64,000 bases of DNA from Streptomyces sp. Root1304 (GCF_001426405.1 NZ_LMEP01000012.1:1006707-1070706), one strand, 5' to 3'; shown: positions 18,943 through 29,059, counted from the stretch's first letter. The notes: generated from the sequence alone by a model not told the origin. Numbers and translations are program-made.

Positions 18943-19440
18943 TCAGACGCGGCCGATCGGCGCCACGACCGCCGCGGTGAGGGCGGCCAGGTCGGCGGGG
19001 GAGAGCTCCACCTCGAGTCCCCGCCGCCCGGCCGAGACGCAGATGGACGCGTGGTCCGACGCCGAGGCGTCCAGGACCGTACGGAGCCGCTTGCGCTGCC
19101 CGAGCGGGGAGATGCCGCCCCGGACGTACCCCGTGGTGCGCTCCGCCGCCGCCGGGTCGGCCATCGCCGCCCGCTTGCCGCCGACCGCCGAGGCCAGCGC
19201 CTTCAGGTCCAGCTGGCCCGCGACCGGGACCACCGCGACGGTCAGCTCGCCGTCGACGTCCGCGACCAGCGTCTTGAACACGCGGTCGGGGGAGACGCCC
19301 AGCGCCTCCGCGGCCTCCTCGCCGTACGAGGGGGAGGCCGGGTCGTGCTCGTACGCGTGCAGGGTGAACGCGGTGCCGGCCGCCGTCAGGGCCACCGTCG
19401 CCGGGGTGCCGCCGCTGTTCTTCTTCTGCTTCTTCGCCAC
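18943..19440 (-). CDS. ybaK: YbaK/EbsC-family aminoacyl-tRNA deacylase (Cys-tRNA(Pro) deacylase)
   Basis: A 165-residue editing protein of the YbaK/ProX superfamily, which hydrolyses mischarged tRNA such as Cys-tRNA(Pro) in trans. Characteristic elements are visible: the N-terminal THVALT-like start (PATVALTAAG), SYGEEAAEALGV, DRVFKTLV, the VVPVAGQLDLKALA segment, and YVRGGISPLGQRK, the family signature loop. Length is typical. The Lys-rich N-terminus (MAKKQKKNSGG) is normal for actinobacterial versions. The gene is convergent with the upstream membrane protein and 46 bp downstream of the LON-domain gene. Confidence 0.9.
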   Translation of the reverse strand: MAKKQKKNSGGTPATVALTAAGTAFTLHAYEHDPASPSYGEEAAEALGVSPDRVFKTLVADVDGELTVAVVPVAGQLDLKALASAVGGKRAAMADPAAAERTTGYVRGGISPLGQRKRLRTVLDASASDHASICVSAGRRGLEVELSPADLAALTAAVVAPIGRV

Positions 19441-19486
19441 GCGCGCTCTTCCTCGGGATCCCGGAGGACCGGCTCGGTCCCCCCGC

Positions 19487-20224
19487 TCAGTTCGGGTACG
19501 TCGGGGCCTGCGTCAGGTCCACCACCGGCAGCGACGGCAGATGCCGGAGCACCGCCGTCTCCGCGCGCAGCAGCGTCAGCTCCTCGCGGAGCCGGGTCGC
19601 CGTGTCCGGGGCCTGGAGCAGCCGCTGCTTCGACGGGATGTCCAGCACGGCCGCGGCCGCGACCAGGTACGACACCACCGAGGGGTCGTCCGGCAGCTCG
19701 CTCGTCGTCAGCGAACGCTCCCGGGCCCCCGCCAGCCGCTTCTGATAGCTGCGGAAGGCCCGCAGCACCCCCTCGGCGAGGGTGCCGGCCTCCTCGCCCT
19801 GCTCCTCCGGGATCTCCTCGACCTCGCCGACCAGGAACGGCCCGCTCGCGTCGACCGACAGCAGCTTCACCCGGGTCGTGCCGGTGGCCATCACCTCGAA
19901 GCTGCCGTCCGCGCGCTCCCGGATCGACGCCGCGTCGGCGATGCAGCCGACCCGGTGGAAGGCCTGGGCGGGGTCCGAGCCGAAGCCCGCGGCCGGGCCC
20001 TTCTCCGGCAGCGCCGTCTGGTCCGGCATGCCCGGGGCGGTCGGCGCGACCTCCCGGCCGTCGCGGATGGCGACCACGGCGAAGCGGCGCGGCTCCGAGT
20101 CGTCGATCGTGAGCAGCTCGCGCATCATGGCGCGATAACGCTCCTCGAAGACGTTCAGCGGCAGCACGAGGCCGGGGAACAGCACCGTGTTGAGCGGGAA
20201 CAGAGGCAGGCGAGCGGTGGTCAC
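19487..20224 (-). CDS. LON N-terminal (substrate-binding) domain protein
   Basis: A 245-residue protein consisting of the Lon protease N-terminal domain without AAA+ or protease domains. The start TTARLPLFPLNTVLFPG and the following LPLNVFEERYRAMM are hallmarks of the PUA-like LON domain; GCIADAASIRERADGSFEV and the GTTRVKLL strand follow. Stand-alone LON-domain proteins are widespread in actinobacteria, with no firm function. The likely start is GTG 20224; TTG 20233 is also in frame. No ribosome-binding site is obvious, so the transcript may be leaderless. Confidence 0.88.
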   Translation of the reverse strand: MTTARLPLFPLNTVLFPGLVLPLNVFEERYRAMMRELLTIDDSEPRRFAVVAIRDGREVAPTAPGMPDQTALPEKGPAAGFGSDPAQAFHRVGCIADAASIRERADGSFEVMATGTTRVKLLSVDASGPFLVGEVEEIPEEQGEEAGTLAEGVLRAFRSYQKRLAGARERSLTTSELPDDPSVVSYLVAAAAVLDIPSKQRLLQAPDTATRLREELTLLRAETAVLRHLPSLPVVDLTQAPTYPN

Positions 20225-20235
20225 AGCGGTCAAGA

Positions 20236-21276
20236 CTAATGGCCGCCGGGCCCTCCCCGTCCTGCCCGTCCGCCTCCGGTGCCCCGGAACGGTCCGAGCC
20301 GGGCCGGTTCGCCCCCGACCCGCTCCCGCGCGGCGAGGAAGCTCCGCAGCGGATCCTCCCCTCCGGCCTCCCGCCCGGCGCCCCAGGGGAACGAGGTCGC
20401 GTGGGCGCCGATCCTCCCGAACTCCTCCCGAGCCTCGTCCCGGCGCGCCCGCTGGATCAGCACGTACGCCAGCAGATTGCGGACCTCGGCCGGCCACGGG
20501 TCACCCGCCGGGTAGGCCGCCGACAGCGCCAGCGCGCGGTCCGCCGCCCGGTCGACCCGCGCCTCCGGCACCGCCGGGTCACGCAGCGGCGGCACCCGGA
20601 GCCGGTCGTAGGCCGCGCGGACCGGCAGCGCCCGTACGAGCGACCGGGGGGCGGCGTCGTCCGCCGCCTGCTCGGCGAAGTCGAAGGCCGCGCGGTGCGA
20701 GCCGTACCACTGCGCGGAGAGGTACTTCAGGGCCGCGACATGGCTGCCGTAGTGGTGCGGGGAGCGGCGCACGGCCTGCTCCCAGAGCGACTCGAAGACC
20801 CCGTGCCCGGCGTGCGCCCCGCGCGCGTGGTCCAGGGCGAGGCGCCACGGCACCGGGTCCTGCGGCGCGTTCTCGGCGACGGCGTGGACCAGCGGGCCGA
20901 GCTCGCGCAGCCGCTCGGCCCGCGCGGGGGAGTCCCAGGCCCTGCGCACGGCGAGCTGCGCCGTGACGAGCAGGGCGTCGGGGTCGCCGGGTGCGACCGA
21001 CAGCCAGTGGGTCAGCCAGTCGCCCCTGCTGTACGCGAAGGTGGCCAGCCGGGTGACGTACCGGTCGCGGTCCTCCCACTCACCGGCGTCCCGGGTGGTG
21101 GCGAGCAGTTTCGCGGCGGGCTCCGGGTCGGCGAGCGCGGCGGCGACCAGGGCGGGCGCGAGGCGCTCGTCCGGGGCGTCGAGGAGCACGTCGTCGTCCG
21201 GCACGAACCCGGCGGCGGGGCCGCGGGTGTACCGGGCCGGGCGGACGGCACCGATCAGGGCACGGAGCAAGGACAT
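20236..21276 (-). CDS. Hypothetical helical-repeat-like protein
   Basis: A 346-residue, largely helical, Ala/Arg/Trp-rich soluble protein with no signal peptide or membrane segment. Sequence blocks such as DALLVTAQLAVRRAW, VPWRLALDHARG, FESLWEQAVRRSPHHYGSH and LKYLSAQWYGSH resemble tetratricopeptide-like repeats of the DUF4034 type, a guess from pattern only. ATG 21276 begins MSLLRALIG and is preferred; the in-frame upstream extension is Cys/Arg-rich and unlike protein. A last Gly-rich tail ends 11 bp before the LON-domain gene, suggesting cotranscription. Confidence 0.75.
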   Translation of the reverse strand: MSLLRALIGAVRPARYTRGPAAGFVPDDDVLLDAPDERLAPALVAAALADPEPAAKLLATTRDAGEWEDRDRYVTRLATFAYSRGDWLTHWLSVAPGDPDALLVTAQLAVRRAWDSPARAERLRELGPLVHAVAENAPQDPVPWRLALDHARGAHAGHGVFESLWEQAVRRSPHHYGSHVAALKYLSAQWYGSHRAAFDFAEQAADDAAPRSLVRALPVRAAYDRLRVPPLRDPAVPEARVDRAADRALALSAAYPAGDPWPAEVRNLLAYVLIQRARRDEAREEFGRIGAHATSFPWGAGREAGGEDPLRSFLAARERVGGEPARLGPFRGTGGGRAGRGGPGGH

Positions 21277-21423
21277 GGTGCGACATATTCTCTCCCGGCC
21301 CCGCCCGGTACGGCAGCACTTCTCACCCCTGTGGCACACGTCCCACACACCGTCGGCACCCGTCGGCACGCCGTCCACACCGGCCCGGCACCAGGGCCGC
21401 CGTCGGCCCGCCGCCGAACCGGC

Positions 21424-23142
21424 TCACCCCCTGCTCAGCAGGCGTGTCGCGCCCGCCGCGACCGTCGTCGCCAGGATCCAGCCGAGCATGATCAGCACCG
21501 CCGCCGCCCACTGCCAGACGCCCTCCAGCCGCCAGTAGCCGTCCTGCCCGAGGTTGATCACCGGCAGCAGCAGGTCCAGGGCGTACAGCGTGCCGTTCCA
21601 CTCCGGCGCCTCGTCCGCCTTCAGCGGTATCGGCCGGTAGTGGGAGAAGGCCACCGTGCCCGCCGCCCACAGGACCGCCATCCACAGCGCCGCCCGACCC
21701 GGCCGGTAGCCGTAGGCCACGGTCCAGTCCTGGAGGTACCCCCACAGCTTCCCCGCCAGCGGCAGGGTCTCCCGTCTGCGCCGCTGCTTGGCGAGCAGCA
21801 CCTCGCGGGCGTCGGCGTCCTCGCCGCTGTTGCGCAGCACCGTCGCGAGCCGCTCGTACGGCTCGGGGGCGTACTCCGGGGTCGCCGCGGCCACCCATTC
21901 GAGCCGCCGGGCCAGCGGGAAGTGGCCGTACGGCACGAGGTTCTCGTAGGCGAAGCCGCCCATCGCGAGCCCGCCGGGGCCCGGCCAGCTCGTCGACAGG
22001 TCGATCAGGGTGACGACCTTGGCGCCGTTGAGCACGACCCGGCCCTCCTCGGGACGCTCGCCGTTGAACCGGAGCTCCGGGGTGACGATCCGGCGCAGCG
22101 ACACCTCCTCCCGGCGCGCCCCGCTCAGCAGGAAGCGGGCGTGGTGGAGGTCCACCGCGTCACCGAAGCGGCCGTCGTCGAGCCGCACCCCGCCGTGGCA
22201 CTCCACCGGCTTGCGCCGGGCGCCGTGCTCGGGGCTCACCCCGTACGGCGGGGTGGCCGTCGAGCCGCCGCTCGGATACCCGGAGCCGCCCGGGGACCCG
22301 GAGTCCCCCGGGTCCTCGTAGACCCACGCCGCGTTCAGATAGAGCGAGCGCTCCACCGTCAGCTGCGGCGCGTTGAGCGCGCGGCGGCCCTGCGCGCCGC
22401 GCAGCACGCTGCCCCGCAGGCTGAGCGACACGCCGACCTTCGCCCCGCGCAGGCTCAGCTCCCCGTACGTCTCGATCAGCTCGGCCTGGAGGTCCTGGGC
22501 GACCACCATCCCGTCCGCCGTGATGGCCCGGCCGCGCCGGTCCGGCCACACCTGGATCTGGTTGACGAGCAGATCCGTGCCGATCTGGGCGTCGGTGAGC
22601 CGGATGCCGTGCCGCACCCGGCAGCGCGGCAGGTGCAGGTCGCCCTCCGTGTGCAGCCGGGCCGCCTCCAGACGCGGCAGCGCGCACCCGACCATCCGAA
22701 GCGTGCCGAAGCGGGCCTCGGGCAGCACCACCTCGCCGTCGAACCGGCAGCCGTTCAGCTCGACGTACGGCCCTATCGTCCCGCCCGCCAGATTCAGCAC
22801 GCCGGTGATCCGGACGCCGCGCAGCTTCAGCGCGGCGACCCGCCCGGAGCGGGCCGGCGGCCCGGCGAGCAACAGCAGCGCCACCACGTCCGCGCGGACG
22901 GTCCGCGCCTCTCCCCACTCCCGTCCCCCGAAGGGGTCGTCCCGCTCCGCGATCCCCTCCGTCAGATCGCACGTCCTGCCGATGCGGAAGGCCCGCCACA
23001 TGGCCCGTTCCGGGCCCGTGAGACCGTCCGGCATCCCGTCCTCGTGCGGCTCGGTCACTGCCGCCCCCTCGCTTTCCACGATCCGTTCCCACGATTCCGT
23101 GCCTCCGGACGCCCGGTTCCGCACGGCCTCGTCGATTCGCAC
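21424..23142 (-). CDS. Large protein with beta-solenoid-like repeats and C-terminal membrane anchor
   Basis: A 572-residue protein sometimes annotated in Streptomyces as a membrane-associated oxidoreductase, though no nucleotide-binding motif is visible. Residues about 85-290 consist of short hydrophobic repeats (LRGVRITGVLNLAGGTI, LRGAKVGVSLSLRGSVL) like a right-handed beta-helix or pentapeptide-type solenoid. The C-terminus has two hydrophobic segments (around residues 485-505 and 540-565), so the solenoid is probably cytoplasmic and membrane-tethered. GTG 23142 has GGAAG 8 bases upstream; GTG at about 23058 (VTEPHEDG) is an alternative. Divergent from hisD. Function unknown. Confidence 0.75.
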   Translation of the reverse strand: MRIDEAVRNRASGGTESWERIVESEGAAVTEPHEDGMPDGLTGPERAMWRAFRIGRTCDLTEGIAERDDPFGGREWGEARTVRADVVALLLLAGPPARSGRVAALKLRGVRITGVLNLAGGTIGPYVELNGCRFDGEVVLPEARFGTLRMVGCALPRLEAARLHTEGDLHLPRCRVRHGIRLTDAQIGTDLLVNQIQVWPDRRGRAITADGMVVAQDLQAELIETYGELSLRGAKVGVSLSLRGSVLRGAQGRRALNAPQLTVERSLYLNAAWVYEDPGDSGSPGGSGYPSGGSTATPPYGVSPEHGARRKPVECHGGVRLDDGRFGDAVDLHHARFLLSGARREEVSLRRIVTPELRFNGERPEEGRVVLNGAKVVTLIDLSTSWPGPGGLAMGGFAYENLVPYGHFPLARRLEWVAAATPEYAPEPYERLATVLRNSGEDADAREVLLAKQRRRRETLPLAGKLWGYLQDWTVAYGYRPGRAALWMAVLWAAGTVAFSHYRPIPLKADEAPEWNGTLYALDLLLPVINLGQDGYWRLEGVWQWAAAVLIMLGWILATTVAAGATRLLSRG

Positions 23143-23214
23143 AGCCGTTCTTCCCGCTGAGTGACGGGCTGAACGCTAACGGTCAGGAGTGGCGACAAGA
23201 CGCCAGTGGGGTGC

Positions 23215-23273
23215 GTATCAGTCAGTGATTGGCATGTATCAGCTGTTGATACGGGCGACCGGCGTTGTAGGCC
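23215..23273 (+). promoter_or_regulatory. Candidate hisD promoter with GTATCA repeats
   Basis: TTGATA (23246-23251) and TAGGCC (23268-23273), 16 bp apart, form a plausible promoter for the his operon. The -35 box lies in a perfect inverted repeat GTATCA-GCTGT-TGATAC (23236-23252), and another GTATCA lies at 23215-23220, exactly 21 bp (two helical turns) upstream of the first arm. This arrangement suggests a dimeric regulator, not identified. The region is AT-richer than its surroundings. Confidence 0.45.
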
Positions 23274-23291
23274 GTCTGCGAGAATTGACCC

Positions 23292-24635
23292 GTGATCTCT
23301 CGAATCGATCTGCGCGACGAGACCCTCCCCGAGGGTTCCGCCCTGCGTGACCTGCTGCCCCGTGCCGAGTTCGACGTGGAAGCCGCCCTGGAGAAGGTGC
23401 GGCCGATCTGCGAGGACGTCAGGCATCATGGCGCGGCCGCGGTGATCGAGTACGGCGAGAAATTCGACGGCGTCCGCGTCCCGAGCCTGCGCGTCCCCGC
23501 CGAGGCGATCCGGCGCGCCCTCGACGAGCTCGACCCGGCCGTCCGCGCCGCCCTGGAGGAGTCCATCCGGCGCGCCCGGCTCGTCCACCGCGAGCAGCGC
23601 CGCACCACCCACACCACCCAGGTCGTCCCCGGCGGCACGGTCACCGAGAAGTGGATCCCGGTCGAGCGCGTCGGGCTGTACGTGCCGGGCGGCCGCGCCG
23701 TCTACCCGTCCTCCGTCGTGATGAACGTCGTCCCGGCCCAGGAGGCCGGTGTCGAGGGCCTGGCCGTCGCCTCGCCCCCGCAGAAGGACTTCGGAGGACT
23801 CCCGCACCCGACGATCCTCGCCGCCTGCGCCCTGCTCGGCGTCGACGAGGTGTACGCCGCCGGCGGCGCCCAGGCCATCGCCATGTTCGCGTACGGCACG
23901 AAGGACGGCGAGGGCGCCGACGCCGAGCCCGGCTGCGCCCCCGTCAACCTCGTCACCGGCCCCGGCAACATCTACGTGGCCGCCGCCAAGCGCCTCCTCA
24001 AGGGCCGCATCGGCATCGACGCCGAGGCCGGCCCCACGGAGATCGCGATCCTCGCGGACTCCACCGCCGACCCCGTGCACGTCGCCGCCGACCTCATCAG
24101 CCAGGCCGAGCACGACCCGATGGCCGCCTCCGTCCTCGTCACCGACTCGGACGAACTGGCCGCCGCCACCGAGGCCGAGCTGAAGACCCAGGTCGCCGCC
24201 TCCAAGCACGTCGACGACCGGATCGTCCCGGCCCTCACCGGCCGCCAGTCCGCGATCGTCCTCGTCCGCGACCTCGCCGACGGCCTCAAGGTCGTCGACG
24301 CCTACGGCGCCGAGCACCTGGAGATCCAGACCGCGGACGCCGCCGCCGTCGCCGACCGCGTCCGCAACGCCGGCGCGATCTTCGTCGGCCCCTGGGCGCC
24401 CGTCTCGCTCGGCGACTACTGCGCCGGCTCCAACCACGTCCTGCCCACCGGCGGCTGCGCCTGCCACTCCTCGGGCCTCTCCGTGCAGTCCTTCCTGCGC
24501 GGCGTGCACATCGTGGACTACACGCGCGACGCCCTCGCCGACGTCGCCCACCACGTCGTGACCCTCGCGGAGGCCGAGGACCTGCCCGCGCACGGCGCGG
24601 CGGTCAAGGCCCGTTTCGGCTGGAAGGTGCCGTAG
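23292..24635 (+). CDS. hisD: Histidinol dehydrogenase
   Basis: A 447-residue zinc enzyme that oxidises histidinol to histidine with two NAD+, the last step of histidine synthesis. Recognised by [48 protein letters not shown], the zinc/active-site region [15 protein letters not shown], and the C-terminal [18 protein letters not shown]. Length is typical. The GTG at 23292 lies shortly after the candidate promoter. First gene of the his operon; hisC follows after 4 bp. Confidence 0.97.
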   Translation: MISRIDLRDETLPEGSALRDLLPRAEFDVEAALEKVRPICEDVRHHGAAAVIEYGEKFDGVRVPSLRVPAEAIRRALDELDPAVRAALEESIRRARLVHREQRRTTHTTQVVPGGTVTEKWIPVERVGLYVPGGRAVYPSSVVMNVVPAQEAGVEGLAVASPPQKDFGGLPHPTILAACALLGVDEVYAAGGAQAIAMFAYGTKDGEGADAEPGCAPVNLVTGPGNIYVAAAKRLLKGRIGIDAEAGPTEIAILADSTADPVHVAADLISQAEHDPMAASVLVTDSDELAAATEAELKTQVAASKHVDDRIVPALTGRQSAIVLVRDLADGLKVVDAYGAEHLEIQTADAAAVADRVRNAGAIFVGPWAPVSLGDYCAGSNHVLPTGGCACHSSGLSVQSFLRGVHIVDYTRDALADVAHHVVTLAEAEDLPAHGAAVKARFGWKVP

Positions 24636-24639
24636 GCAA

Positions 24640-25752
24640 GTGAGCGAGATCAGGATCGACGACCTGCCCGTCCGGGACGAGCTGCGCGGCAAGTCCCCCT
24701 ACGGCGCGCCCCAGCTCGACGTCCCCGTCCAGCTGAACACCAACGAGAACCCCTACCCGCTGCCCGAGCCCCTGGTGGCCCGGATCGCGGAGCGGGTCGC
24801 CGAGGCCGCCCGCCACCTCAACCGCTACCCCGACCGCGACGCGGTCGAGCTGCGCACCGAGCTGGCCGCGTACCTCACCCGCACCGCGAAGCACCCGGTC
24901 GCCGCCGAGAACATCTGGGCGGCCAACGGCTCCAACGAGGTCCTCCAGCAGCTGCTGCAGACCTTCGGCGGCCCCGGCCGCACCGCGATCGGCTTCGAGC
25001 CCTCGTACTCGATGCACTCCCTGATCGCCCGCGGCACCGGCACCGGCTGGATCTCCGGCCCGCGCAACGAGGACTTCACCATCGACCTCGCGGCGGCCGA
25101 GCGGGCCGTCGCCGAGCACCGCCCGGACGTCGTCTTCGTCACCAGCCCCAACAACCCCACCGGCACCGCCGTCGCCGCGGACACCGTCATCGCCCTGTAC
25201 GAGGCGGCCCAGGCGGCCAAGCCCTCGATGGTGGTCGTCGACGAGGCCTACGTGGAGTTCAGCCACCGGGACTCGCTGCTGCCCCTCATCGAGGGCCGCC
25301 CGAACCTGGTGGTCTCCCGGACCATGTCCAAGGCCTTCGGCGCCGCCGGACTGCGCCTCGGCTACCTCGCCGCCCACCCGGCCGTGGTCGAGGCCGTCCA
25401 GCTGGTCCGGCTGCCGTACCACCTCTCCGCCGTCACCCAGGCGACCGCGCTCGCCGCCCTGGAGCACACCGACACCCTCCTCGGGTACGTCGAGCAGCTC
25501 AAGGCCGAGCGCGACCGGCTCGTCACCGAGCTGCGCGGGATCGGCTACGAGGTCACCGAGTCGGACGCCAACTTCGTGCAGTTCGGGAAGTTCCCGGACA
25601 CCCACGCGGTCTGGCAGCGGATCCTCGACCGGGGCGTCCTGGTCCGGGACAACGGCGTACCGGGATGGCTGCGGGTCACCGCGGGCACCCCCGAAGAGAA
25701 CGACGCGTTCCTCGACGCGGTTCGTGAATTGATGAAGGAGCAGGAGCGATGA
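24640..25752 (+). CDS. hisC: Histidinol-phosphate aminotransferase
   Basis: A 370-residue PLP-dependent class I/II aminotransferase converting imidazole-acetol phosphate to histidinol phosphate. Markers: [11 protein letters not shown] at the N-terminus, [36 protein letters not shown], and the PLP-lysine motif [17 protein letters not shown] with Lys231. The GTG start follows the hisD stop by 4 bases; the stop overlaps hisB by 4 bases (ATGA), so translation is coupled. Confidence 0.97.
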   Translation: MSEIRIDDLPVRDELRGKSPYGAPQLDVPVQLNTNENPYPLPEPLVARIAERVAEAARHLNRYPDRDAVELRTELAAYLTRTAKHPVAAENIWAANGSNEVLQQLLQTFGGPGRTAIGFEPSYSMHSLIARGTGTGWISGPRNEDFTIDLAAAERAVAEHRPDVVFVTSPNNPTGTAVAADTVIALYEAAQAAKPSMVVVDEAYVEFSHRDSLLPLIEGRPNLVVSRTMSKAFGAAGLRLGYLAAHPAVVEAVQLVRLPYHLSAVTQATALAALEHTDTLLGYVEQLKAERDRLVTELRGIGYEVTESDANFVQFGKFPDTHAVWQRILDRGVLVRDNGVPGWLRVTAGTPEENDAFLDAVRELMKEQER

Positions 25753-26342
25753 GCCGCGTAGGCCGCGTTGAGCGCACCACCAAGGAGACCTCCGTCGTCG
25801 TCGAGATCGACCTCGACGGCACCGGAAAGGTCGATGTGTCGACCGGGGTCGGGTTCTACGACCACATGCTCGACCAGCTCGGCCGGCACGGTCTGTTCGA
25901 CCTCACCGTCAAGACCGACGGCGACCTGCACATCGACTCGCACCACACCATCGAGGACACCGCCCTCGCCCTCGGTGCCGCCTTCAAGCAGGCCCTCGGC
26001 GACAAGGTCGGCATCTACCGCTTCGGCAACTGCACGGTGCCCCTGGACGAGTCGCTCGCCCAGGTCACCGTCGACCTGTCCGGCCGCCCCTACCTCGTGC
26101 ACACCGAGCCCGAGACCATGGCGCCGATGATCGGTTCGTACGACACGACGATGACCCGGCACATCCTGGAGTCCTTCGTCGCGCAGGCCCAGATCGCGCT
26201 GCACGTCCACGTCCCGTACGGGCGCAACGCCCACCACATCGTGGAGTGCCAGTTCAAGGCCCTCGCCCGCGCGCTCCGCTACGCCTCCGAGCGCGACCCG
26301 CGCGCCGCCGGAATCCTCCCCTCCACGAAGGGCGCGCTCTAA
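25749..26342 (+). CDS. hisB: Imidazoleglycerol-phosphate dehydratase
   Basis: A 197-residue manganese-dependent dehydratase (the monofunctional HisBd type) that turns imidazoleglycerol phosphate into imidazole-acetol phosphate. The metal-binding motifs are clear: [28 protein letters not shown] and [15 protein letters not shown]. The start [14 protein letters not shown] overlaps the hisC stop. Two bases after the stop begins a small membrane-protein gene on the way to hisH. Confidence 0.97.
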   Translation: MSRVGRVERTTKETSVVVEIDLDGTGKVDVSTGVGFYDHMLDQLGRHGLFDLTVKTDGDLHIDSHHTIEDTALALGAAFKQALGDKVGIYRFGNCTVPLDESLAQVTVDLSGRPYLVHTEPETMAPMIGSYDTTMTRHILESFVAQAQIALHVHVPYGRNAHHIVECQFKALARALRYASERDPRAAGILPSTKGAL

Positions 26343-26344
26343 CC

Positions 26345-26509
26345 GTGACCGGCCTCTCCTCCATCCTGATCGTCGTCGGCCTCTTCCTGCTGGGCGGCGT
26401 CTACTCCTTCGTCAAGCAGAAGCTGCCCAAGGGCCTCATCGTGCTCGTCTCCCTCGGCGCCGCGATGTGCCTCTCCGCCGGCGTGCTGCGGCTGAGCGTG
26501 TGGTCATGA
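26345..26509 (+). CDS. 54-residue two-helix membrane protein inside the his operon
   Basis: A small gene between hisB and hisH. It starts at GTG 26345, 2 bases after the hisB stop, and its TGA overlaps the hisH ATG (ATGA). The protein has two hydrophobic helices, around residues 5-22 ([17 protein letters not shown]) and 30-50, joined by a short basic KQKLPKG turn. The tight coupling on both sides and the membrane composition support real expression. I do not know a function; a role in the operon rather than in histidine chemistry cannot be decided from sequence. Confidence 0.8.
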   Translation: MTGLSSILIVVGLFLLGGVYSFVKQKLPKGLIVLVSLGAAMCLSAGVLRLSVWS

Positions 26510-27153
26510 GCGCGGCCGCCCCCAAGAAGGTCGTCGTCTTCGACTACGGCTTCGGCAACGTGCGCTCCGCCGAGCGGGCCCTCGCCCGGGTCGGCGCCGA
26601 CGTGGAGATCACCCGCGACTACGACACGGCGATGAACGCCGACGGACTGCTCGTCCCCGGCGTCGGCGCCTTCTCCGCGTGCATGCAGGGCCTCAAGGAG
26701 GCCCGCGGCGAATGGATCATCGGCCGCCGCCTCGCCGGCGGCCGGCCCGTGATGGGCATCTGCGTCGGCATGCAGATCCTCTTCGCCCACGGCATCGAGC
26801 ACGGCGTGGAGACCGAGGGCCTCGACGAGTGGCCCGGCACGGTCGAGCCGCTGAACGCCCCCGTCGTCCCCCACATGGGCTGGAACACCGTCGACGCGCC
26901 CGCGGACACCCAGCTGTTCGCCGGCCTCGACGCCGACACCCGGTACTACTTCGTGCACTCCTACGCGGTGCGCGAGTGGACCCTGGAGGTCGGCAACGTC
27001 AACATCCGCGCCCCCAAGGTCACCTGGGCCTCCCACGGCGAGCCCTTCGTCGCGGCCGTCGAGAACGGCGCCCTGTGGGCGACCCAGTTCCACCCCGAGA
27101 AGTCCGGCGACGCCGGAGCCCAGCTCCTCACCAACTGGATCGGAACCCTGTGA
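26506..27153 (+). CDS. hisH: Imidazole glycerol phosphate synthase, glutaminase subunit
   Basis: A 215-residue class I glutamine amidotransferase that supplies ammonia to HisF. The nucleophile is Cys86 in [11 protein letters not shown] and the partner residues are His196 and Glu198 in TQFHPEKSG. The N-terminal [13 protein letters not shown] is family-typical. The ATG at 26506 overlaps the preceding TGA. The stop overlaps the GTG of priA. HisF, its partner, is three genes downstream. Confidence 0.97.
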   Translation: MSAAAPKKVVVFDYGFGNVRSAERALARVGADVEITRDYDTAMNADGLLVPGVGAFSACMQGLKEARGEWIIGRRLAGGRPVMGICVGMQILFAHGIEHGVETEGLDEWPGTVEPLNAPVVPHMGWNTVDAPADTQLFAGLDADTRYYFVHSYAVREWTLEVGNVNIRAPKVTWASHGEPFVAAVENGALWATQFHPEKSGDAGAQLLTNWIGTL

Positions 27154-27893
27154 CTGTGTCGTCTCGAAGCGTGCTCGAACTCCTTCCCGCCGTCGACGTC
27201 CGCGACGGCCAGGCCGTCCGCCTCGTGCACGGCGAGTCCGGCACCGAGACCTCGTACGGCTCCCCGCTCGAAGCGGCGCTCGCCTGGCAGAGCTCCGGCG
27301 CCGAGTGGCTGCACCTGGTCGACCTCGACGCCGCCTTCGGCACCGGGGACAACCGGCAGCTGATCGCCGAGGTCGCCCAGGCCATGGACATCAAGGTCGA
27401 GCTCTCCGGCGGCATCCGCGACGACGCCTCGCTCGCCGCCGCCCTCGCCACCGGCTGCACCCGCGTCAACCTCGGCACCGCCGCCCTGGAGACCCCCGAG
27501 TGGGTCGCCAAGGTCATCGCGGAGTACGGCGACAAGATCGCCGTCGGCCTCGACGTCCGCGGCACGACCCTGCGCGGCCGCGGCTGGACCCGTGACGGCG
27601 GCGACCTCTACGAGACGCTGGCCCGTCTCGACTCCGAGGGCTGCTCCCGCTACGTCGTCACCGACATCGCCAAGGACGGCACCCTCCAGGGCCCCAACCT
27701 GGAACTCTTGAAGAACGTCTGCGCGGCCACCGACAAGCCCGTCGTCGCCTCCGGCGGCGTGTCCTCCCTGGACGACCTGCGGGCCCTGTCCGGGCTGGTC
27801 CCGCTGGGCGTCGAGGGCGCGATCGTCGGCAAGGCGCTCTATGCCAAGGCGTTCACCCTGGAGGAGGCGCTCGAAGTGGTGGCCTCGGCATGA
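27150..27893 (+). CDS. priA: PriA: bifunctional phosphoribosyl isomerase (HisA/TrpF)
   Basis: A 247-residue (beta/alpha)8 barrel that isomerises ProFAR in histidine synthesis and, in actinobacteria, also phosphoribosyl anthranilate in tryptophan synthesis. Signatures: [20 protein letters not shown] with the first catalytic Asp (Asp16 from the GTG start), [29 protein letters not shown] and [14 protein letters not shown] with the second catalytic Asp. The sequence agrees with my memory of S. coelicolor PriA over most of its length. No trpF is present in the trp genes further along, as expected for PriA organisms. GTG 27150 (coupled to hisH) or GTG 27156 could be the start. Confidence 0.95.
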   Translation: MTVSSRSVLELLPAVDVRDGQAVRLVHGESGTETSYGSPLEAALAWQSSGAEWLHLVDLDAAFGTGDNRQLIAEVAQAMDIKVELSGGIRDDASLAAALATGCTRVNLGTAALETPEWVAKVIAEYGDKIAVGLDVRGTTLRGRGWTRDGGDLYETLARLDSEGCSRYVVTDIAKDGTLQGPNLELLKNVCAATDKPVVASGGVSSLDDLRALSGLVPLGVEGAIVGKALYAKAFTLEEALEVVASA

Positions 27894-28288
27894 CGGACGC
27901 GGTGCGCAAGGTCGTCACCGGAGCCCCCTGGGAGGAGCAGATCGGCTACTCCCGCGCGGTCGAGCTCCCCAACGGCCTGGTCCTGGTCGCCGGCTGCACG
28001 TCGGTGATCGACGGCCAGATCGCCGACGGCGGCCCGTACGACCAGACGGTCAACTCCTTCAACGTGGCCTTCGCCGCGCTGAAGCAGCTGGGCATGGGCC
28101 CGGAGCACGTCGTCCGGACCCGGATGTACATCACCCACGCCCGGGACGTGGACGAGGTCGGACGCGCCCACAAGGAGCTGTTCGACGCCGTCCGCCCGGC
28201 CGCCTCGATGGTCATCGTCTCCGGCTTCATCGACCCCCGGCTCGTCGTCGAGGTCGAGGTCGAGGCGTACCGGGGGAGTGCGGAATGA
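27890..28288 (+). CDS. RidA-family (YjgF/YER057c) protein
   Basis: A 132-residue RidA-like protein; the family deaminates reactive enamine/imine intermediates released by PLP enzymes. The C-terminal Arg of the RidA active site is plausibly the one in [14 protein letters not shown]; the terminal VEVEVEAYR strand is also typical. It sits between priA and hisF with ATGA overlaps at both ends, so it is part of the his operon, perhaps detoxifying an intermediate. A direct role in histidine synthesis is inference. Confidence 0.9.
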   Translation: MTDAVRKVVTGAPWEEQIGYSRAVELPNGLVLVAGCTSVIDGQIADGGPYDQTVNSFNVAFAALKQLGMGPEHVVRTRMYITHARDVDEVGRAHKELFDAVRPAASMVIVSGFIDPRLVVEVEVEAYRGSAE

Positions 28289-29040
28289 GCCTCGCCGTAC
28301 GGGTGATCCCCTGCCTGGACGTCGACAACGGCCGGGTCGTCAAGGGCGTCAACTTCCAGAACCTCCGGGACGCGGGCGACCCCGTCGAGATGGCCAAGCT
28401 GTACGACGCCGAGGGCGCCGACGAGCTGACCTTCCTCGACATCACCGCCTCCTCGGGTAACCGGGAGACCACCTACGACGTGGTGCGCCGCACCGCCGAG
28501 CAGGTCTTCATCCCGCTCACCGTCGGCGGCGGCGTCCGCTCGGCGGAGGACGTCGACAAGCTGCTGCGGGCCGGGGCCGACAAGGTGGGCGTCAACACCG
28601 CCGCCATCGCCCGCCCCGAGCTGATCCGGGAGATCGCGGAGCGCTTCGGCCGCCAGGTGCTCGTCCTGTCGGTCGACGCCCGGCGCACCGCCTCCGGCTC
28701 CTTCGAGGTGACGACGCACGGCGGCCGCAAGGGCACCGGCATCGACGCCGTCGAGTGGGCGCACCGGGCCGCCGAGCTGGGCGCGGGCGAGATCCTGCTC
28801 AACTCGATGGACGCGGACGGCACCAAGGACGGCTACGACACCGAGATGATCGCCGCCGTGCGCGAGCACGTGACGGTGCCGGTGATCGCCTCCGGCGGCG
28901 CCGGCAAGCTGTCGGACTTCCCGCCGGCCGTGGCGGCGGGCGCGGACGCGGTGCTCGCGGCCTCCGTCTTCCACTTCGGCGACCTGCGGATCGGGCAGGT
29001 CAAGGACGCGCTGCGGGAGGCGGGCCACCCGGTCCGCTGA
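28285..29040 (+). CDS. hisF: Imidazole glycerol phosphate synthase, cyclase subunit
   Basis: A 251-residue (beta/alpha)8 barrel that, with HisH, makes imidazoleglycerol phosphate and AICAR. Markers: [18 protein letters not shown] with the first catalytic Asp, [21 protein letters not shown] with the second Asp, and [13 protein letters not shown]. The ATG at 28285 overlaps the ridA stop. Last gene of the operon; a strong terminator follows 20 bases after the stop. Confidence 0.97.
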   Translation: MSLAVRVIPCLDVDNGRVVKGVNFQNLRDAGDPVEMAKLYDAEGADELTFLDITASSGNRETTYDVVRRTAEQVFIPLTVGGGVRSAEDVDKLLRAGADKVGVNTAAIARPELIREIAERFGRQVLVLSVDARRTASGSFEVTTHGGRKGTGIDAVEWAHRAAELGAGEILLNSMDADGTKDGYDTEMIAAVREHVTVPVIASGGAGKLSDFPPAVAAGADAVLAASVFHFGDLRIGQVKDALREAGHPVR

Positions 29041-29059
29041 GCCGCCCGTCTCACGCCAC

